A stretch of DNA of 64,000 nucleotides from Motilimonas cestriensis. Its GTDB lineage: Bacteria > Pseudomonadota > Gammaproteobacteria > Enterobacterales > CBDFNC01. Shown here in pieces: positions 8,470-20,235 of this stretch; within the stretch, counting starts at the first letter, position 1, and each line of letters begins with the position of its first letter. Where the stretch lies: assembly GCF_021295315.1 (NCBI RefSeq), contig NZ_JAIMJA010000016.1, positions 1 to 64,000 of the forward strand, given 5' to 3'. Below the pieces are notes generated by a model, which was not told where the DNA came from, did not search any database, and was given only the letters and a program-made list of their open reading frames with translations. A program made the position numbers and the translations under genes.

Positions 8470-10986
8470 TTAAGAAGCGCTACTAAATTGCTTTATCGGT
8501 TCGCTGGTCATGGCTGGCGAGCGATAAGGCAACAACTCCAATTCACCATTGGCATCACTCACAATCTCGTAAAATTGAGGTAAGTTGAAGTTAATCATCG
8601 ATTTATCATCTTGACGGGAATGGGCAGAGGTGTAAAAACGGTTCACGCCTTGCACCAACTCCTCTTTGTTGCCACTAAAGTGCTGGTAAGTTTCCACTCG
8701 ATTTATTTCATCAACAATATAGATATTGAAGCCAGTATCGTGGTTTTCAAAAAAGAACTGCACTAGCCCTTCGCTGGAATGAGAAGCGACAATTTCAGGG
8801 GTTTTGGTGTGATGGGTTTTATCCAAGCGCAGCGGCATTCGCTCCAGCTTGGTATCGGCAATTTGACTGTAAAAGTCGATGGCATTTTCCAGTTTTTTCA
8901 CTGACACACCACGGCGCTCGTAAAACACACCAAACTTTTGACTACCCACCACTAAGGTTTTCACCGCTTGGTCTCGTTCAGAATTCAGCCTAGTGCTAAT
9001 ACTCTCCGCCACTAACTGTTGGAATCGATTACGGATCAAACCACGAAAATGCTGCGCATAACAGAACACATCAATGCGATCGGGTGAAGCGGCGTCGTTG
9101 TGCATTTTACCTAAAATGGTACTCAACGCATCCACCACACTCTCCTCGCCATTAAAGTGCAAGGTTCTAATTTCATTCCAAGAGTTGCGATAAACCAGAT
9201 CAACACTGCCCACTAAGCATTCTTTATTGGCACCAAAAGAAAAAACATCACTGGCGTTGACATCAAACTCAATCACCTTGTTAGCCCAATGACAGGTTGG
9301 ATCGTTTTCTAAATTGAGAAAAATACTCAAATGGCGAATTTCACAAGGACGGCTCAAGGCGAGGTTGGTGGCATTAGAAACTTTTACTTTAAATGTCTGC
9401 GCCAAATCTTGGCTAAACTGTAAGAAATTCTCTTGTACTAAGTCTGAGCCTTGGTTGAACAAATGCAACTTAGTGTTCTTTACCAGTAAACCGTTAAAGT
9501 AACTCCAAGCAATCAACTTCGATAAATACGGACTATGCTCTAAAGGTGCGCGCCCCAAGATAGCTTTAGACTCTAAGGTGGAGTTATATAAGTACCAACC
9601 TTCTGGATTAGAGCGCCCTTCTGGCACTTGCACCACACTCAAATTTGGCTCTGACAAATCAGGTGAAATACTGGGATTAATCAATGCCACTTTACCCGGT
9701 AAGCTTTCAAATGCAGCATACAATTTGCGAGACAAAATACCGATATCTTCAGGGTTAATGCATTCACCAATATTGTTGCGGCGGGCAAAGCGGATCAAGT
9801 TACGATAACTTACCATAAGTGCTTCGAGTAGCTCGCCATGGGCGCCGCGCACTTCTTGCACTTTCCAGTTTTCACGATTGTCTAAGTGCAGCAATACTTG
9901 CTCACTCCATTGCCATTGCGAGACAATTTCTTGCAATGAATTTCGACGCCAAGCAGGTTCGTCTTCTTTAGCTAGTTGAGATAAGCGGTCACAGGTTTTG
10001 AGATAAAAACAGCGTCGAGCTAAATCTAAGCGCTTATGATCGTTGGTAGCTTCGAGATACTCCGTGACCTGATTCAGCATCAACCAATAGGCATCTAACT
10101 TTTTGTCGTAAAAACTTTGCTGATGGAACGTTTTTTTAGCGCGAACTGAAATCAACTCGGTATTGGGATACGCCCAAGAATAGGCTTCCATCAGCAAGGT
10201 TTTAATCACCGCTTTATAAGGGCTATCAATTCCCTTATAGAGCTGCCATAAGCTAGAGCCAAAATACTCTTCGGCAGGGATCCGGCCAAAACCGCCCAGA
10301 TCAAGCCAATCATCTAAATTAATTTTATTCTGCGCCACCAGCTGGGCTACATATTCGTCGTAATTACCTTCTTGTTCAGCTGGGATCATATACCATAGCA
10401 AAGGCTTGCCCGCGATACACAGAGCACTGCGATAAAACTCATCCAGCAGCAATAGGTGAGATGCACTGCCGCAACCTTCTTTACTAAGATGAGCGCTGTT
10501 TTGGACACGGAATTTATTGTCTGGAACCAAAAAAAAGTTAACTTCAATGCCGCGGGTTTCGGCCCACTGGGTGATCAATAAACATTTATTCTCAAGCAAT
10601 AAACGGCGCTCACGACTAAGCTCATGACGATGACAAATCCAAATGTCTAAATCACTGTCACAACACTGACCAATAGATGAGGTGCTGCCCATGGTATATA
10701 AACCTAGGATAGTAGTTTCATTTACATCAATATTGGCGTCACAATTAGCGGTTAGGGATAAGTCTTGAACGAAATTACGTTGTTCACAAGAAGGTTCGAA
10801 GGCGGCAATACCATGAGGCACTTCGCCACTGACGAAGCCAGGCAAAAGCGGATTATTATAATGCAGTAACACAGGGATAAAGTTAAAAACATAACGACCT
10901 TGCGCCGGTAATGCATCCCGCGCATATTGTAAACGCAAAAGATTAAATTCATCTGCACGTTGTTGTAATGCTTCTAGCTGCTGCAA
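8470..10986 (-). CDS. cyaA: Class I adenylate cyclase CyaA
   Basis: Makes 3',5'-cAMP, the ligand of CRP. The 838-residue protein has the enterobacterial class I layout: N-terminal catalytic nucleotidyltransferase domain with GSTSSIG and DSDLDIW (about residues 100-120), and a C-terminal regulatory half that responds to the glucose PTS. The start codon is TTG at 10986, preceded 7 nt upstream by AAGGG; no in-frame ATG lies near. Escherichia cyaA also starts with UUG, which limits its translation. It is divergent from hemC, as in enterics, with a CRP-like site in the gap suggesting cAMP feedback. Confidence 0.96.
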   Translation of the reverse strand: MQQLEALQQRADEFNLLRLQYARDALPAQGRYVFNFIPVLLHYNNPLLPGFVSGEVPHGIAAFEPSCEQRNFVQDLSLTANCDANIDVNETTILGLYTMGSTSSIGQCCDSDLDIWICHRHELSRERRLLLENKCLLITQWAETRGIEVNFFLVPDNKFRVQNSAHLSKEGCGSASHLLLLDEFYRSALCIAGKPLLWYMIPAEQEGNYDEYVAQLVAQNKINLDDWLDLGGFGRIPAEEYFGSSLWQLYKGIDSPYKAVIKTLLMEAYSWAYPNTELISVRAKKTFHQQSFYDKKLDAYWLMLNQVTEYLEATNDHKRLDLARRCFYLKTCDRLSQLAKEDEPAWRRNSLQEIVSQWQWSEQVLLHLDNRENWKVQEVRGAHGELLEALMVSYRNLIRFARRNNIGECINPEDIGILSRKLYAAFESLPGKVALINPSISPDLSEPNLSVVQVPEGRSNPEGWYLYNSTLESKAILGRAPLEHSPYLSKLIAWSYFNGLLVKNTKLHLFNQGSDLVQENFLQFSQDLAQTFKVKVSNATNLALSRPCEIRHLSIFLNLENDPTCHWANKVIEFDVNASDVFSFGANKECLVGSVDLVYRNSWNEIRTLHFNGEESVVDALSTILGKMHNDAASPDRIDVFCYAQHFRGLIRNRFQQLVAESISTRLNSERDQAVKTLVVGSQKFGVFYERRGVSVKKLENAIDFYSQIADTKLERMPLRLDKTHHTKTPEIVASHSSEGLVQFFFENHDTGFNIYIVDEINRVETYQHFSGNKEELVQGVNRFYTSAHSRQDDKSMINFNLPQFYEIVSDANGELELLPYRSPAMTSEPIKQFSSAS

Positions 10987-11070
10987 AAAATGACCCTTTC
11001 TAAAAAGTATGACCCACTCACCAAGCCCTTACGAGCCACTCATTGAGTCAACTTAAGACCACACAAAAAG

Positions 11071-11086
11071 TGTGATCATGTTAACA
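11071..11086. promoter_or_regulatory. Candidate CRP site between cyaA and hemC
   Basis: TGTGA-N6-TAACA: one consensus CRP half-site and a second half with three of five bases of TCACA, inside the 298-bp divergent cyaA/hemC gap and about 85 bp upstream of the cyaA TTG. Escherichia cyaA is repressed by cAMP-CRP. The rest of the gap is AT-rich promoter-like sequence. Confidence 0.45.
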
Positions 11087-11284
11087 GTATATTAGTGATT
11101 GGTAAATACAACCGCTCATAAAACCAGCATCAGTGCTGGTAATATCCGCTTTTACTATCCATAACAAAACATTTTCGCGCTGAAACATATCAAAACAACC
11201 CAATGATGAAAATATAAATTCGCAGCTTTAATGAGTTGTTTAAGGGTTTTTGATAACATTCAGAGCCCTACTCAGACCAATGGA

Positions 11285-12223
11285 ATGAACATGGCAACAC
11301 AAACATTACGTATCGCCACGCGCAAAAGCCCGCTAGCAATGTGGCAAGCACAATTTGTTAAAGACGCTTTAGAAGCTATTCACCCTGACCTTGAAGTGAT
11401 TTTGCTTCCTTTTGTCACTAAGGGTGACATTATCCTAGATACTCCGTTGGCCAAGGTGGGTGGTAAAGGGCTGTTTGTCAAAGAGCTGGAAAATGCCATG
11501 CTGGCTGGCGAAGCAGACATTGCAGTGCATTCAATGAAAGACGTACCAATGGAGTTTCCCGTGGGTTTAGGCTTAACCACCATCTGTGAGCGAGGCGATC
11601 CACGCGATGCGTTTGTATCAAACAACTTCCAAAAAATAGAAGACTTACCCGCCGGCTCGGTGGTCGGCACGTCTAGCCTACGACGCCAGTGTCAAATTCG
11701 CGCCAGCCGTCCTGATCTTGTAGTGAAAGATTTACGCGGTAATGTAAATACTCGCTTGAGTAAAATGGACGCCGGTGAATACGATGCCATTATTCTGGCC
11801 GCAGCTGGCTTACTACGCCTTGAGATGGATGAACGCATTGCTAGTTACATTAGCCCCGAACAAAGTTTACCCGCAGTTGGCCAAGGTGCGGTAGGTATAG
11901 AGTGTCGCAGTGACGACCACGCTACTATCGCCTTGCTTGCGTCATTAGATCATCCCGAAACACGTATTCGTGTACTTGCCGAGCGCGCCGTTAACAACAC
12001 CCTAGAGGGTGGTTGCCAGGTGCCTATTGGCAGTTATGCTGAGCTAGAAGGCGAAGAGATTTACTTACGCGCTTTAGTGGGCAGCCCAGATGGTACCACC
12101 ATGCTTTTTCGTGAAACCCGTGGCCCCATTGCGCAAGCAGAGCAACTTGGCGTAACGTTAGCCAACAGTCTACTTGACGCGGGCGCCAAAGAAATTCTCG
12201 CAGAGGTTTATCAAAACGCATGA
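11285..12223 (+). CDS. hemC: Porphobilinogen deaminase HemC
   Basis: Hydroxymethylbilane synthase: joins four porphobilinogens on a dipyrromethane cofactor for haem, sirohaem and B12. Landmarks are the N-terminal [15 protein letters not shown], the VTKGD and HSMKDVP segments, the arginine-rich [11 protein letters not shown], and cofactor cysteine in EGGCQVPIG (about residue 242). Start at 11285 (312 residues) is preferred to an ATG 54 bp upstream because it gives the family N-terminus; a third ATG is 6 bp further in. First gene of hemC-hemD-hemX-hemY; its stop overlaps hemD by 4 bp. Confidence 0.96.
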   Translation: MNMATQTLRIATRKSPLAMWQAQFVKDALEAIHPDLEVILLPFVTKGDIILDTPLAKVGGKGLFVKELENAMLAGEADIAVHSMKDVPMEFPVGLGLTTICERGDPRDAFVSNNFQKIEDLPAGSVVGTSSLRRQCQIRASRPDLVVKDLRGNVNTRLSKMDAGEYDAIILAAAGLLRLEMDERIASYISPEQSLPAVGQGAVGIECRSDDHATIALLASLDHPETRIRVLAERAVNNTLEGGCQVPIGSYAELEGEEIYLRALVGSPDGTTMLFRETRGPIAQAEQLGVTLANSLLDAGAKEILAEVYQNA

Positions 12224-12972
12224 CACCCTTACGCATTTTAGTCACGCGGCCGCAGCGACACCAGCAGCCGCTGATTGATGCACTAGTGCAACAAGGTTGG
12301 TTCGCAATCGGCCAACCTTTGCTCGAAATCAGCGCCAGTCCTGAGATTGAATCGTTGGCTATGTCACAGCATCAGCTAGCGCGCTTTCAATTTATCATCG
12401 CCATTAGTGACAATGCGGTGCGCTATGCCAATAACTGGCTAAAGCAGCAACATCTCAGCTGGCCCAATCAAGCACAATACCTAGCGGTCGGCAAAAACAC
12501 GGCAGATTGCTGGCAGCAATTAGCACAAGTGAATGCGTGTTACCCCGAGTCAGCTGATTCAGAAGGCTTAATCGCCATGCCAGCATTACAAGCCATCGAC
12601 CAGAGTGAAATTCTGATACTCAAAGGTAACGCAGGCCGCGACTTAATCGCATCAAGCTTACAAAAAGCAGGAGCGAAGGTCACAGAAGTCAGCACTTATC
12701 AACGTCTACCGATCCCCTTAAGTCAATCTGAAACCCTAACTAAATGGCAACAAAATCACATAAACAGTGTTATTATCACTAGCGGAGAAATACTTTTCGC
12801 CCTGATAAATGTTGTACCAAATCACGAGCGTAACTGGCTGTTTAAACTAAACTTGATTGTAATTAGCCAAAGAATCGCAAAACTGGCCCGAGAAGCTGGG
12901 TTTATCAAAGTTTGGATCGCTCAAGGCGCCAGCCAATCAGCCTTGATCCAATGCCTTCATAACATTGAATAA
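12220..12972 (+). CDS. hemD: Uroporphyrinogen-III synthase HemD
   Basis: Cyclises hydroxymethylbilane with inversion of ring D to uroporphyrinogen III. HemD sequences diverge strongly. Here the N-terminal [17 protein letters not shown], the central [11 protein letters not shown] and TYQRLP segments and the C-terminal TSGEILFAL region match the two-lobed family, and the position straight after hemC supports it. Length 250 is normal. It overlaps hemC by 4 bp (ATGA), and its stop lies within 20 bp of the hemX start. Confidence 0.92.
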   Translation: MTPLRILVTRPQRHQQPLIDALVQQGWFAIGQPLLEISASPEIESLAMSQHQLARFQFIIAISDNAVRYANNWLKQQHLSWPNQAQYLAVGKNTADCWQQLAQVNACYPESADSEGLIAMPALQAIDQSEILILKGNAGRDLIASSLQKAGAKVTEVSTYQRLPIPLSQSETLTKWQQNHINSVIITSGEILFALINVVPNHERNWLFKLNLIVISQRIAKLAREAGFIKVWIAQGASQSALIQCLHNIE

Positions 12973-12988
12973 CATAGGACAGGTGTCA

Positions 12989-14239
12989 ATGACCGCTAAA
13001 GACAGTAATTCAACCAATCCCAAAAGCACGCCGTCAGCGCCTGAAAATAAAGACAAGGCCAAGACAGAGGCTCAGGTCGATAATAAAAAAGCGCCGTCAA
13101 AAGCAGCGGCTGCGACGCCTCAATCGGCCAGCGACAAAACTAGCCAAGATCGCAGCAAGCCAAGTAAAGGCGGCCTCTACTTAGGCATTGCCGCAATCAT
13201 ACTCAGCGCCGGGTTAAGTTCGTGGTTATATTGGCATCATCAACAAAGCCTAGCCAATCAACAAGGTCAGTTAGACCAACTTGAAAACCAAATTTTAGAC
13301 CGCTTACAATTACAAATAACGTCAGCCCTTGATCAACAACAGCGTGATATTGGCGCATTAAAAGCACTCAACCAAGCCACCGCTGAGCGCAATAAAGCCT
13401 TAGAGCAAAGCTTGCAGGCTCAAGCTAAACAAGCGACATTAATTGAACAAGACATCGGCAACCTGCAACGCAACATTGCAGAAATGGACGTACGCCGCCC
13501 TAGTGACTGGATGTTAGCGGAAGCTGAATACCTCATGCGCATGGCAGGCCGCAAACTCTGGTTAGAGCATGATGTCAAATCAAGCATCGCTTTACTACTG
13601 GCGACAGACCAACGGATCACCGAACTGTCTGACCCTAGTTTAAACCCGCTACGCCAAGCCATCATTAACGATATCTCTCAACTTGAAGCGCTTCCTGATC
13701 TTGATAAAGACGGTTTAGTGCTGAAGCTAACCAGCTTAGAGCAACAGATCGATGAGCTCAATATTGCTGGAATTAAGCTACCTGACGTCCTAACTGAAAC
13801 TGACAACACCTTGTCGTCCGACATCAACGATTGGCAAGAAAACTTGAAAAAATCATGGCGCTCATTTGCCGACAGTTTTATCACCATTGAACGCCGTGAT
13901 GGCAAAGTAGAAGCCTTATTAGCACCTGACCAAGCTTGGTATTTAAAAGAGAATATTAAAAACCAACTAGTCAAAGCCCAGTTAGCGGTCTATCGCGAAC
14001 ATCAAGCCATTTATAGCGAATCACTGGAAAAAGCCGCCAGCTGGATCAATCAGTATTACGATCAAAACAATCCAACCACGCAATACTTAGTGGAAAACCT
14101 CACCGAGCTAAGCAAGAAGGCGGTCACCGTGCAGTACCCGGATCAACTGAAATCTAAGCCTATTTTGGAAGACGTCATTGATCACCGCGTCAAGAAGTCT
14201 CTTTCTAATTCAATGAAGCAGGAGTTAAGCCATGATTAA
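12989..14239 (+). CDS. hemX: HemX-type membrane protein
   Basis: Inner-membrane protein of 416 residues encoded in hemCDXY operons. Historically labelled uroporphyrinogen methyltransferase, but it lacks a SAM-methylase domain. It has a disordered Lys/Ala/Ser-rich cytoplasmic N-terminus (1-60), one membrane segment (about 62-80), a coiled coil (about 85-165) and a C-terminal domain with the family signature RRPSDWMLAEAEYLMRMA. The start at 12989 follows an AGGACAGGT ribosome site; an ATG 24 bp upstream lies in the hemD 3' end. It overlaps hemY by 8 bp. A role in assembling or regulating haem enzymes is inference. Confidence 0.88.
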   Translation: MTAKDSNSTNPKSTPSAPENKDKAKTEAQVDNKKAPSKAAAATPQSASDKTSQDRSKPSKGGLYLGIAAIILSAGLSSWLYWHHQQSLANQQGQLDQLENQILDRLQLQITSALDQQQRDIGALKALNQATAERNKALEQSLQAQAKQATLIEQDIGNLQRNIAEMDVRRPSDWMLAEAEYLMRMAGRKLWLEHDVKSSIALLLATDQRITELSDPSLNPLRQAIINDISQLEALPDLDKDGLVLKLTSLEQQIDELNIAGIKLPDVLTETDNTLSSDINDWQENLKKSWRSFADSFITIERRDGKVEALLAPDQAWYLKENIKNQLVKAQLAVYREHQAIYSESLEKAASWINQYYDQNNPTTQYLVENLTELSKKAVTVQYPDQLKSKPILEDVIDHRVKKSLSNSMKQELSHD

Positions 14240-15410
14240 AGCGGCGATTCTTGTTGCCATTATTATTGCGGGCCTTATTTTTGGCCCTGAAGTGTCTGGC
14301 AGTAAAGGTTATGTGTTAGTGGCAATGGGTGACTACACCATTGAAACTAGCGTCAGCAAAGCCATCATTATTGGTGTTCTATTTTACCTCTTATTATTAG
14401 GCATTGAGTGGTTATTGCATAAAACATTGGGCATCAGTAGGCAATCATATAATTGGCTACGTGGTCGCAATGTACGTAAAGCGCGTAAAAATACTTACGC
14501 TGGCATGCTCGCATTAGCCGAAGGCGATTATAAAAATGCAGAGCGCCTGACAGCTAACTCCGCCACTCATAGCGATACTCCCCTGTTAAACTATCTTGCT
14601 GCTGCAGAAGCGGCGCAAGAGCAAGGTGATAACGCCAAACGTGATACTTATCTAAAACAAGCACAAGAAAACAGCGACAACAGCTTTGCCATCGGCTTAA
14701 CTCAAGCCAAATTTCATTTACGTCAAGGCCAATATGAAGAAGCCCATGCCGCGTTAAGCCTGCTGCATAATAAACAGCCCAAGCACCAACAAGTATTGAA
14801 ATTACTTAGTGAAACATACCAACAGCTGGATGAATGGCAAAAACTACTGGATTTGCTACCAAGTTTGCGCAAAGCAGGATTATTAGCCCATGATGACGCG
14901 GATCAGTTAGAGCTGACCACCTATGCGGGGATCTTTAAACAGCTGGCGAAACAGGAAGGCAGCCATGGCTTGCAAGTTTATTGGAACAAAATGTCTCGTA
15001 AGCTAAAAGCAGAGCCAAGCTTGATCGCTGCAATAGGCGAACAACTCATTACACTGGACGATCATGATGCAGCCAAAATTATCTTACTAAACGGTATCAA
15101 AAAGTCTGCACCAAACAGCATATTGGCGGTGATTAATCAGCTAAAGCTACCCGACTACCAAGATCTCATCAATAGCTTAGAAAGTGGTCGCAAGAAGTTC
15201 CCAGCCAGCGCAGCCTTAGAATCCGCTTACGCGCAATGCCAACTCAAAGCAGGCAACATTGAGCAGGCCATTAAAGCCTACCAAGCCGCGATCGAGCTAA
15301 CGCCCAATGCAGACGATTACTATCAACTAGGCTTATTACTAGAACAGCAAGGTGTCATTAGCGAAGCACAGCAGTGCTTTAAGCGGGGGTTGGCATTAAG
15401 CCAAGCATAG
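14232..15410 (+). CDS. hemY: HemY-type TPR membrane protein
   Basis: Membrane-anchored TPR protein of 392 residues, last gene of the haem operon. The first 65 residues form two membrane helices with the GDYTIETS segment between them. The C-terminal part is a run of TPR-like helices (LAEGDYKNAERL, LRQGQYEEAHAAL, KAGNIEQAIKAYQAAIELTPNADDYYQLGLLL). In Escherichia HemY influences flux through late haem synthesis; it is not the Bacillus protoporphyrinogen oxidase of the same name. It overlaps hemX by 8 bp and is followed by a strong terminator. Confidence 0.9.
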   Translation: MIKAAILVAIIIAGLIFGPEVSGSKGYVLVAMGDYTIETSVSKAIIIGVLFYLLLLGIEWLLHKTLGISRQSYNWLRGRNVRKARKNTYAGMLALAEGDYKNAERLTANSATHSDTPLLNYLAAAEAAQEQGDNAKRDTYLKQAQENSDNSFAIGLTQAKFHLRQGQYEEAHAALSLLHNKQPKHQQVLKLLSETYQQLDEWQKLLDLLPSLRKAGLLAHDDADQLELTTYAGIFKQLAKQEGSHGLQVYWNKMSRKLKAEPSLIAAIGEQLITLDDHDAAKIILLNGIKKSAPNSILAVINQLKLPDYQDLINSLESGRKKFPASAALESAYAQCQLKAGNIEQAIKAYQAAIELTPNADDYYQLGLLLEQQGVISEAQQCFKRGLALSQA

Positions 15411-15430
15411 GCTCAACCCCATAAACAACT

Positions 15431-15460
15431 AAGCCCAGCAAACGCTGGGCTTATTTTTAA
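15431..15460 (+). terminator. Rho-independent terminator of hemCDXY
   Basis: A 9-bp perfect stem AAGCCCAGC/GCTGGGCTT with an AAAC loop (15431-15452), followed by a T-rich tail, 21 bp after the hemY stop. It lies between the convergent hemY and hybrid-kinase genes. Confidence 0.9.
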
Positions 15461-15555
15461 CGCTAAAAAGAGGGACGGCTTTACGATGCAGAGTTGAGCG
15501 TTTTATCTTCACCGCCAACTTCATTTGAAAGATATCCAGCGCGGCTGACGGCAAG

Positions 15556-18500
15556 CTACCCCTCAAGCCAGTCAGCTAATATTTGTCCTGCTTCTTCAAA
15601 TTCATAATCATCAATCAAGTTATCAACTTCCTCTGCCACCTTGGGCGCTTGCTTGACAAGGCTAGGACGCAACTGCTGCCAACGCTGTTGAACCTCGCCA
15701 CTAGATTGAGCCAATAATTGCTGCAACTCCAGCCAGACACTTTGCTCTTCATCATTACTCGAATTGAAATGGGATGTAAGCTGCTCAGATGCCAGCCAAG
15801 TTTTTAGTTTATCTATCGTTAAAGATAAACAATCACTGAATGCTTCAGAGAGCTCAATATTCGTTGCAGTCATTGAATGCCACTGTAGCTCTTGCTGCTC
15901 AGTCAACTTATGTAACTGAGCCAGGCCAATGTTGCCCGACGCTCCTTTAAGGCCATGTACAATACTTCTTACTTGCTCAGCATCATTAAACAGTAGGGCT
16001 TGCCTAATATTGTCTAAGTCGTTTTGATGCCCTTTCACAAATTCAGCCAACAGCTCCACCAGCAAGTTAGCATTCCCTGCCAAGCGCTTCATGACCGCTT
16101 CAATATTGACTTCTGGCGGCGGCTCAGACCAAGGGTAAACACTGTCCTCAGGTGCATTTATTAACTTACCAGCTGCCGCTTTGTTTGGCTTTTCATTAGG
16201 TACCTCTTGAATAATATCTCGAGTAACCTCCTGCGCAACATCCTGAGTTAGGTCTTGTTCATCCTTAACAGGCACTGGTAACCATTTAATTAGCACGCGT
16301 TTTAGTTCATCAGGATCAATTGGTTTACTGAGATAGTCATCCATCCCTTGTTTCAGGCACTTTTCTTTATCTCCTGCCATGGCATGGGCCGTCATTGCAA
16401 TAATCGGTATTTGATGGTGTTCACGGATCACCTTAGTCGCTTGGTAGCCATCCATTTCTGGCATTTGAATGTCCATAAAGATCAGGTCAAACTCTTGCTG
16501 TTCAACCATAGCTACCGCTTCCACCCCGTTTGAAGCTATCTCGATGGTAATGCCTAATGCCTTGATTAGCTCTCTCGCTACCTGCTGGTTAATCAGATTA
16601 TCTTCTGCCAATAGCACTCTTCCCTCTAGCCTCGAGGTTGCCAGCGGCTCTGGTTTGTTGTTAGCAGTGCGCTGCCCTAACAGAATATTATGTAAGGTGT
16701 TAAACAATACAGATTGATTAATCGGCTTGGTAATTAAGTCAACTACCCCCGCTCCTTTTGCTTGTTCTAATGCATCATCGCGACCAAACGATGTCACCAT
16801 CACTATGGTGGGTAAGTTAAACTGGGCTTTGGCTTTGACTAAACGCCGGCTAGTTTCAATACCATCTAGACTCGGCATCTTCCAGTCCATCAAAATCAGA
16901 TCATAGGGGCTAGCACTGGTCTTATTATTTAACAGATGCTCAATAGCTTCTTCACCTGACGCTAGCGTATCCACTTCCATGCCGAACTGGGTCAACATAT
17001 CAGAAAAGATCAAGCGCGCACTTTCATTGTCATCGACGACTAATACTCGTTTACCATGTAAGGCATTCGCTTGCGCCTTTTTCACTTCACCTTCGCCCAC
17101 CAGCAAATCAATATAGAAAAAGAACGTACTACCTTTACCTTGCGTACTCGTTACCCAAATATCACCGCCCATTTTCATTACCAACTGCTTGCTAATGGCA
17201 AGGCCTAAGCCTGTACCACCATATTTGCGGGTAGTGGAAGTGTCCGCTTGGGTAAAAGATTCAAATAATTGCGAAACCTGCTCTTCTGTTAAACCAATCC
17301 CCGTGTCTTTAACAGCAAAAAGTAGTCTGGCTTTTCCTGAACTAGCCGGCTTGGCGCTTATTTTAACCAGCACCTCTCCCGTTTCGGTAAACTTAACCGC
17401 ATTGCTGGTTAAATTAGTCAGCACTTGAGCCAATCGAAGTGGATCACCAATCAAATGAGAAGGCACATCTGGCTCACAATGCACCAGTAGCTCAATGTCT
17501 TTTTCTTCGGCTTTGGTGCTACACAGTGCCGCGATCTCTTCTAAAATTGCGCCCAATTCAAACGGCACCGACTCCAATTCCAGCTTACCGGCTTCAATTT
17601 TTGAAAAGTCGAGAATATCGTTAATGATACCGAGTAGATTACGAGAAGAGGCTTGGATTTTATTAACATAATCTTGCTGCGTCTCATCTAAGTTCGTTTT
17701 CAGCGCAAGGTGACTCAAACCAATAATGGCATTCATCGGGGTGCGAATTTCATGGCTCATGTTAGCCAAAAAGTCACTCTTATATTGATTCGCCTGCTCG
17801 GCGTCTAGCTTAGCGATGTTCAACTCAAGCATGGCTTGCTCGGCACGTTGGCGGGCTTCCTCTAGCTCTAACACGCGCTTCTCTAGTTGTTGCTCAGCGG
17901 CTTTACGATCACTGATGTCATACAACCAAAGTAATACGCCCTGTTGATTAGATTGCACCAAGCGTTCCAGTGACAAGATCGCCCAAAAAACATGTCCAGA
18001 GCGACCCTTTAACTGCACTTCTCGCGGCCTAACGCGACCCGTCGCTTGGAATTCTGATTGGCAAGCCGCGCGCTGCGCTTCATCGACCCAGCCAAATTGA
18101 TATTGCCCTGGCGTCAGCAGAAATGATAAGTCTGCGCCTAACAGCTCATATAACTGCGAGTTAGAATAAATTAGCCCACCCCCTTCATGCTGGACAATAC
18201 CCGCACCGATAGGGCTGAGATCTAACACATTACGTAAACGCGCTTCATTATCCCGCAACGCCAGCTCCATGCTTTTACGTTCGGTAATATCAGATGCCGT
18301 GCCACACACACCACTGACGGTGTTAACTTCATCAAATAGGGCAAAACGACTACGTAAGAAAGTAAGCTGCTGACCATTGTTATCCAGCTCAACTTCCATC
18401 TCATCGCCTTGATTTTGCGTGAGAATACTTTTATCGCCAATAAAAAATAATCGATGCGCTGCATCGGAAAAGGCTTCATCAGCTGTTTTTCCAATCACTT

Positions 18501-19308
18501 CTTGGCTCTTAACGCCAAACAGCCGTTCAAAACTACGGTTAACGAATACAAAACGGTTATTGGTGTCTTTCAAATAAAACAGCGCGCTGGCGTTATTCAA
18601 AATAGCTTGGGTGCGCACTTCACCTTCACGAATGCGGCGCTCATCTATTTCACGCTGCACTATCATGCGGTTATAAGCCGCGATCACCTGACCCAGCTCA
18701 TCACGCGACTGCCAGCTAACGGTTTTAATGCCTTGGCCGACAGACATGCCATTAATTGATTCAAGTAAGCGCCGCAAAGGAATCCCCAGCATACGATGAG
18801 TACTGAGTAATGACACTCCGGCAATGAGCAAAATAAACACCACCAGCATCACCACATCCGACTTGATGCGCTGATAACTTTTACTGCGGATGGTGTCATC
18901 GCGAAACACCACGCGTAATGCTCCCATCACGAGGGAGTCGTTCCCATATTCGTAACGAATATGCTTCATGATACTGATATGGCCTTGGTGCTCTACTTCT
19001 TGCTCACCAATTTCTAACAGCACATTATTGAGCTCATCCGTTAGCACCGCCGATACAAAAGCTTCGTCGGAAGCGATATAGCTTAACGCAAGCTCTAACG
19101 CCTGATTATCTAAATTCCACATATGAGAACCTAGTGCTTCAGACTGAACGGACACTAGCTGATCGAGATGACTGTGCAGAGATTCTCGTTCATTGACATA
19201 ATGACGATACTCTAAAATAGCAAACAATAGGGTTAAGCCAACCGCAGCCGTTGCAATAAAAATAGTCAGCATTTTCATTGCAAGGGAGCGGGTCAGTCGC
19301 AACATCAT
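15556..19308 (-). CDS. Membrane hybrid sensor histidine kinase (HAMP-PAS-PAS-HK-REC-REC-HPt)
   Basis: Phosphorelay kinase of 1250 residues. Order: membrane helix (about 12-32), periplasmic sensor region (33-148), second helix (151-170), HAMP (171-225), PAS 1 (233-343), PAS 2 (353-470), coiled coil, HisKA with phospho-His519 in [12 protein letters not shown], HATPase with DTGIGL and [12 protein letters not shown] 1 (Asp808 in LMDWKMP), REC 2 (Asp946 in FMDIQMP), and an HPt domain with His1118 in [14 protein letters not shown]. All phospho-acceptors are intact. The gene starts 3 bp after the response-regulator cyclase on the same strand, so that protein is the likely output partner. The periplasmic domain is not recognisably LuxQ-like; its ligand is unknown. 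Confidence 0.93.
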   Translation of the reverse strand: MMLRLTRSLAMKMLTIFIATAAVGLTLLFAILEYRHYVNERESLHSHLDQLVSVQSEALGSHMWNLDNQALELALSYIASDEAFVSAVLTDELNNVLLEIGEQEVEHQGHISIMKHIRYEYGNDSLVMGALRVVFRDDTIRSKSYQRIKSDVVMLVVFILLIAGVSLLSTHRMLGIPLRRLLESINGMSVGQGIKTVSWQSRDELGQVIAAYNRMIVQREIDERRIREGEVRTQAILNNASALFYLKDTNNRFVFVNRSFERLFGVKSQEVIGKTADEAFSDAAHRLFFIGDKSILTQNQGDEMEVELDNNGQQLTFLRSRFALFDEVNTVSGVCGTASDITERKSMELALRDNEARLRNVLDLSPIGAGIVQHEGGGLIYSNSQLYELLGADLSFLLTPGQYQFGWVDEAQRAACQSEFQATGRVRPREVQLKGRSGHVFWAILSLERLVQSNQQGVLLWLYDISDRKAAEQQLEKRVLELEEARQRAEQAMLELNIAKLDAEQANQYKSDFLANMSHEIRTPMNAIIGLSHLALKTNLDETQQDYVNKIQASSRNLLGIINDILDFSKIEAGKLELESVPFELGAILEEIAALCSTKAEEKDIELLVHCEPDVPSHLIGDPLRLAQVLTNLTSNAVKFTETGEVLVKISAKPASSGKARLLFAVKDTGIGLTEEQVSQLFESFTQADTSTTRKYGGTGLGLAISKQLVMKMGGDIWVTSTQGKGSTFFFYIDLLVGEGEVKKAQANALHGKRVLVVDDNESARLIFSDMLTQFGMEVDTLASGEEAIEHLLNNKTSASPYDLILMDWKMPSLDGIETSRRLVKAKAQFNLPTIVMVTSFGRDDALEQAKGAGVVDLITKPINQSVLFNTLHNILLGQRTANNKPEPLATSRLEGRVLLAEDNLINQQVARELIKALGITIEIASNGVEAVAMVEQQEFDLIFMDIQMPEMDGYQATKVIREHHQIPIIAMTAHAMAGDKEKCLKQGMDDYLSKPIDPDELKRVLIKWLPVPVKDEQDLTQDVAQEVTRDIIQEVPNEKPNKAAAGKLINAPEDSVYPWSEPPPEVNIEAVMKRLAGNANLLVELLAEFVKGHQNDLDNIRQALLFNDAEQVRSIVHGLKGASGNIGLAQLHKLTEQQELQWHSMTATNIELSEAFSDCLSLTIDKLKTWLASEQLTSHFNSSNDEEQSVWLELQQLLAQSSGEVQQRWQQLRPSLVKQAPKVAEEVDNLIDDYEFEEAGQILADWLEG

Positions 19309-19311
19309 AAA

Positions 19312-20235
19312 TTACCTTTCATCCTGAAAATCGGCCAACACAAAACGATTACGCCCTTGATCCTTGGCTTGATATAACGCAGCATCTGCTTGATTAAATA
19401 ATAACGCCACCGAGCCACCTTGGCTGGGACATACACCCGCACCGCCAATGCTCACTGTCACATTGGGCGCAACGAGTGAATAGCCATGTTTAACCGGATC
19501 CGCTTGCAACGCTTGTTGCACACTTAAGGCTACCTTTTCGATGACCGATAACTCAGTCAATGTCAGCACAATAACAAATTCTTCACCGCCATAACGCGCT
19601 ACTAAATCAACATTTCGTAGCGGCAGAGCGCTCAGTATTTTAGCAACGTGAACTAAGCACTCATCCCCTTGCTGGTGACCATAATGATCATTGAATGCCT
19701 TAAAGTAATCAATGTCGAGTAACAACATAGCCAGCATGCCACCAGAACGTTTCAGTTGCTGCCATTGGAAAGCCAGAAACTCATCCAACCGACGCCGATT
19801 GGCAATTTCAGTTAAGGGATCAATCGAACTTAACGCTTTAAGCAAATCACCGCGCCGTTTTAACTCTAGGTGATTATGCACGCGAGCACGAATAATGGCG
19901 CTGCTAAATGGCTTGGTCACATAATCAATAGCGCCAACATTTAAGCCTTCCTCTTCATCATTTTCCGAATCTTTAGCGGTAATAAAAACAACTGGAATAT
20001 CAGCGGTTTCAGGATTACGTTTAAGGGCTTTGCAAACTTGAAAGCCGTCCATCCCGGGCATCACTATATCTAATAGAATGAGATCAGGTTTGTGTTCAAG
20101 CACGCGCCGCAGTGCTTGCTCACCATTTTTAGCCACCACAGTGTCATACCGGTCTTTAAGCAACTCGACCAAGATACTAATGTTGACCTTCTCATCATCT
20201 ACGATCAGGATTCGATTACGCGTATCGGTTGACAA
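19312..20235 (-). CDS. Response regulator diguanylate cyclase (REC-GGDEF)
   Basis: Soluble two-domain regulator of 307 residues. REC domain at 8-125 with phospho-acceptor Asp56 (LLDIVMPGMDG) and conserved Lys in TKPF; GGDEF domain at about 135-300 with an intact YGGEEF active site (216-220), so it should make c-di-GMP from two GTP when phosphorylated. The start is a TTG at 20235 with AAGGA 8 nt upstream; no ATG lies upstream that would preserve the frame. The hybrid kinase follows after 3 bp, giving a kinase/effector operon. Divergent from a GGDEF-EAL protein. Confidence 0.93.
   Translation of the reverse strand: MSTDTRNRILIVDDEKVNISILVELLKDRYDTVVAKNGEQALRRVLEHKPDLILLDIVMPGMDGFQVCKALKRNPETADIPVVFITAKDSENDEEEGLNVGAIDYVTKPFSSAIIRARVHNHLELKRRGDLLKALSSIDPLTEIANRRRLDEFLAFQWQQLKRSGGMLAMLLLDIDYFKAFNDHYGHQQGDECLVHVAKILSALPLRNVDLVARYGGEEFVIVLTLTELSVIEKVALSVQQALQADPVKHGYSLVAPNVTVSIGGAGVCPSQGGSVALLFNQADAALYQAKDQGRNRFVLADFQDER

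Noticed and set aside
15556-19308. Hybrid kinase as the missing LuxQ for the orphan LuxP
   Set aside because: It carries two cytoplasmic PAS domains, a second receiver and an HPt domain, and its periplasmic part shows no LuxQ resemblance I can see; it is also 5.6 kb away in another operon with its own partner.
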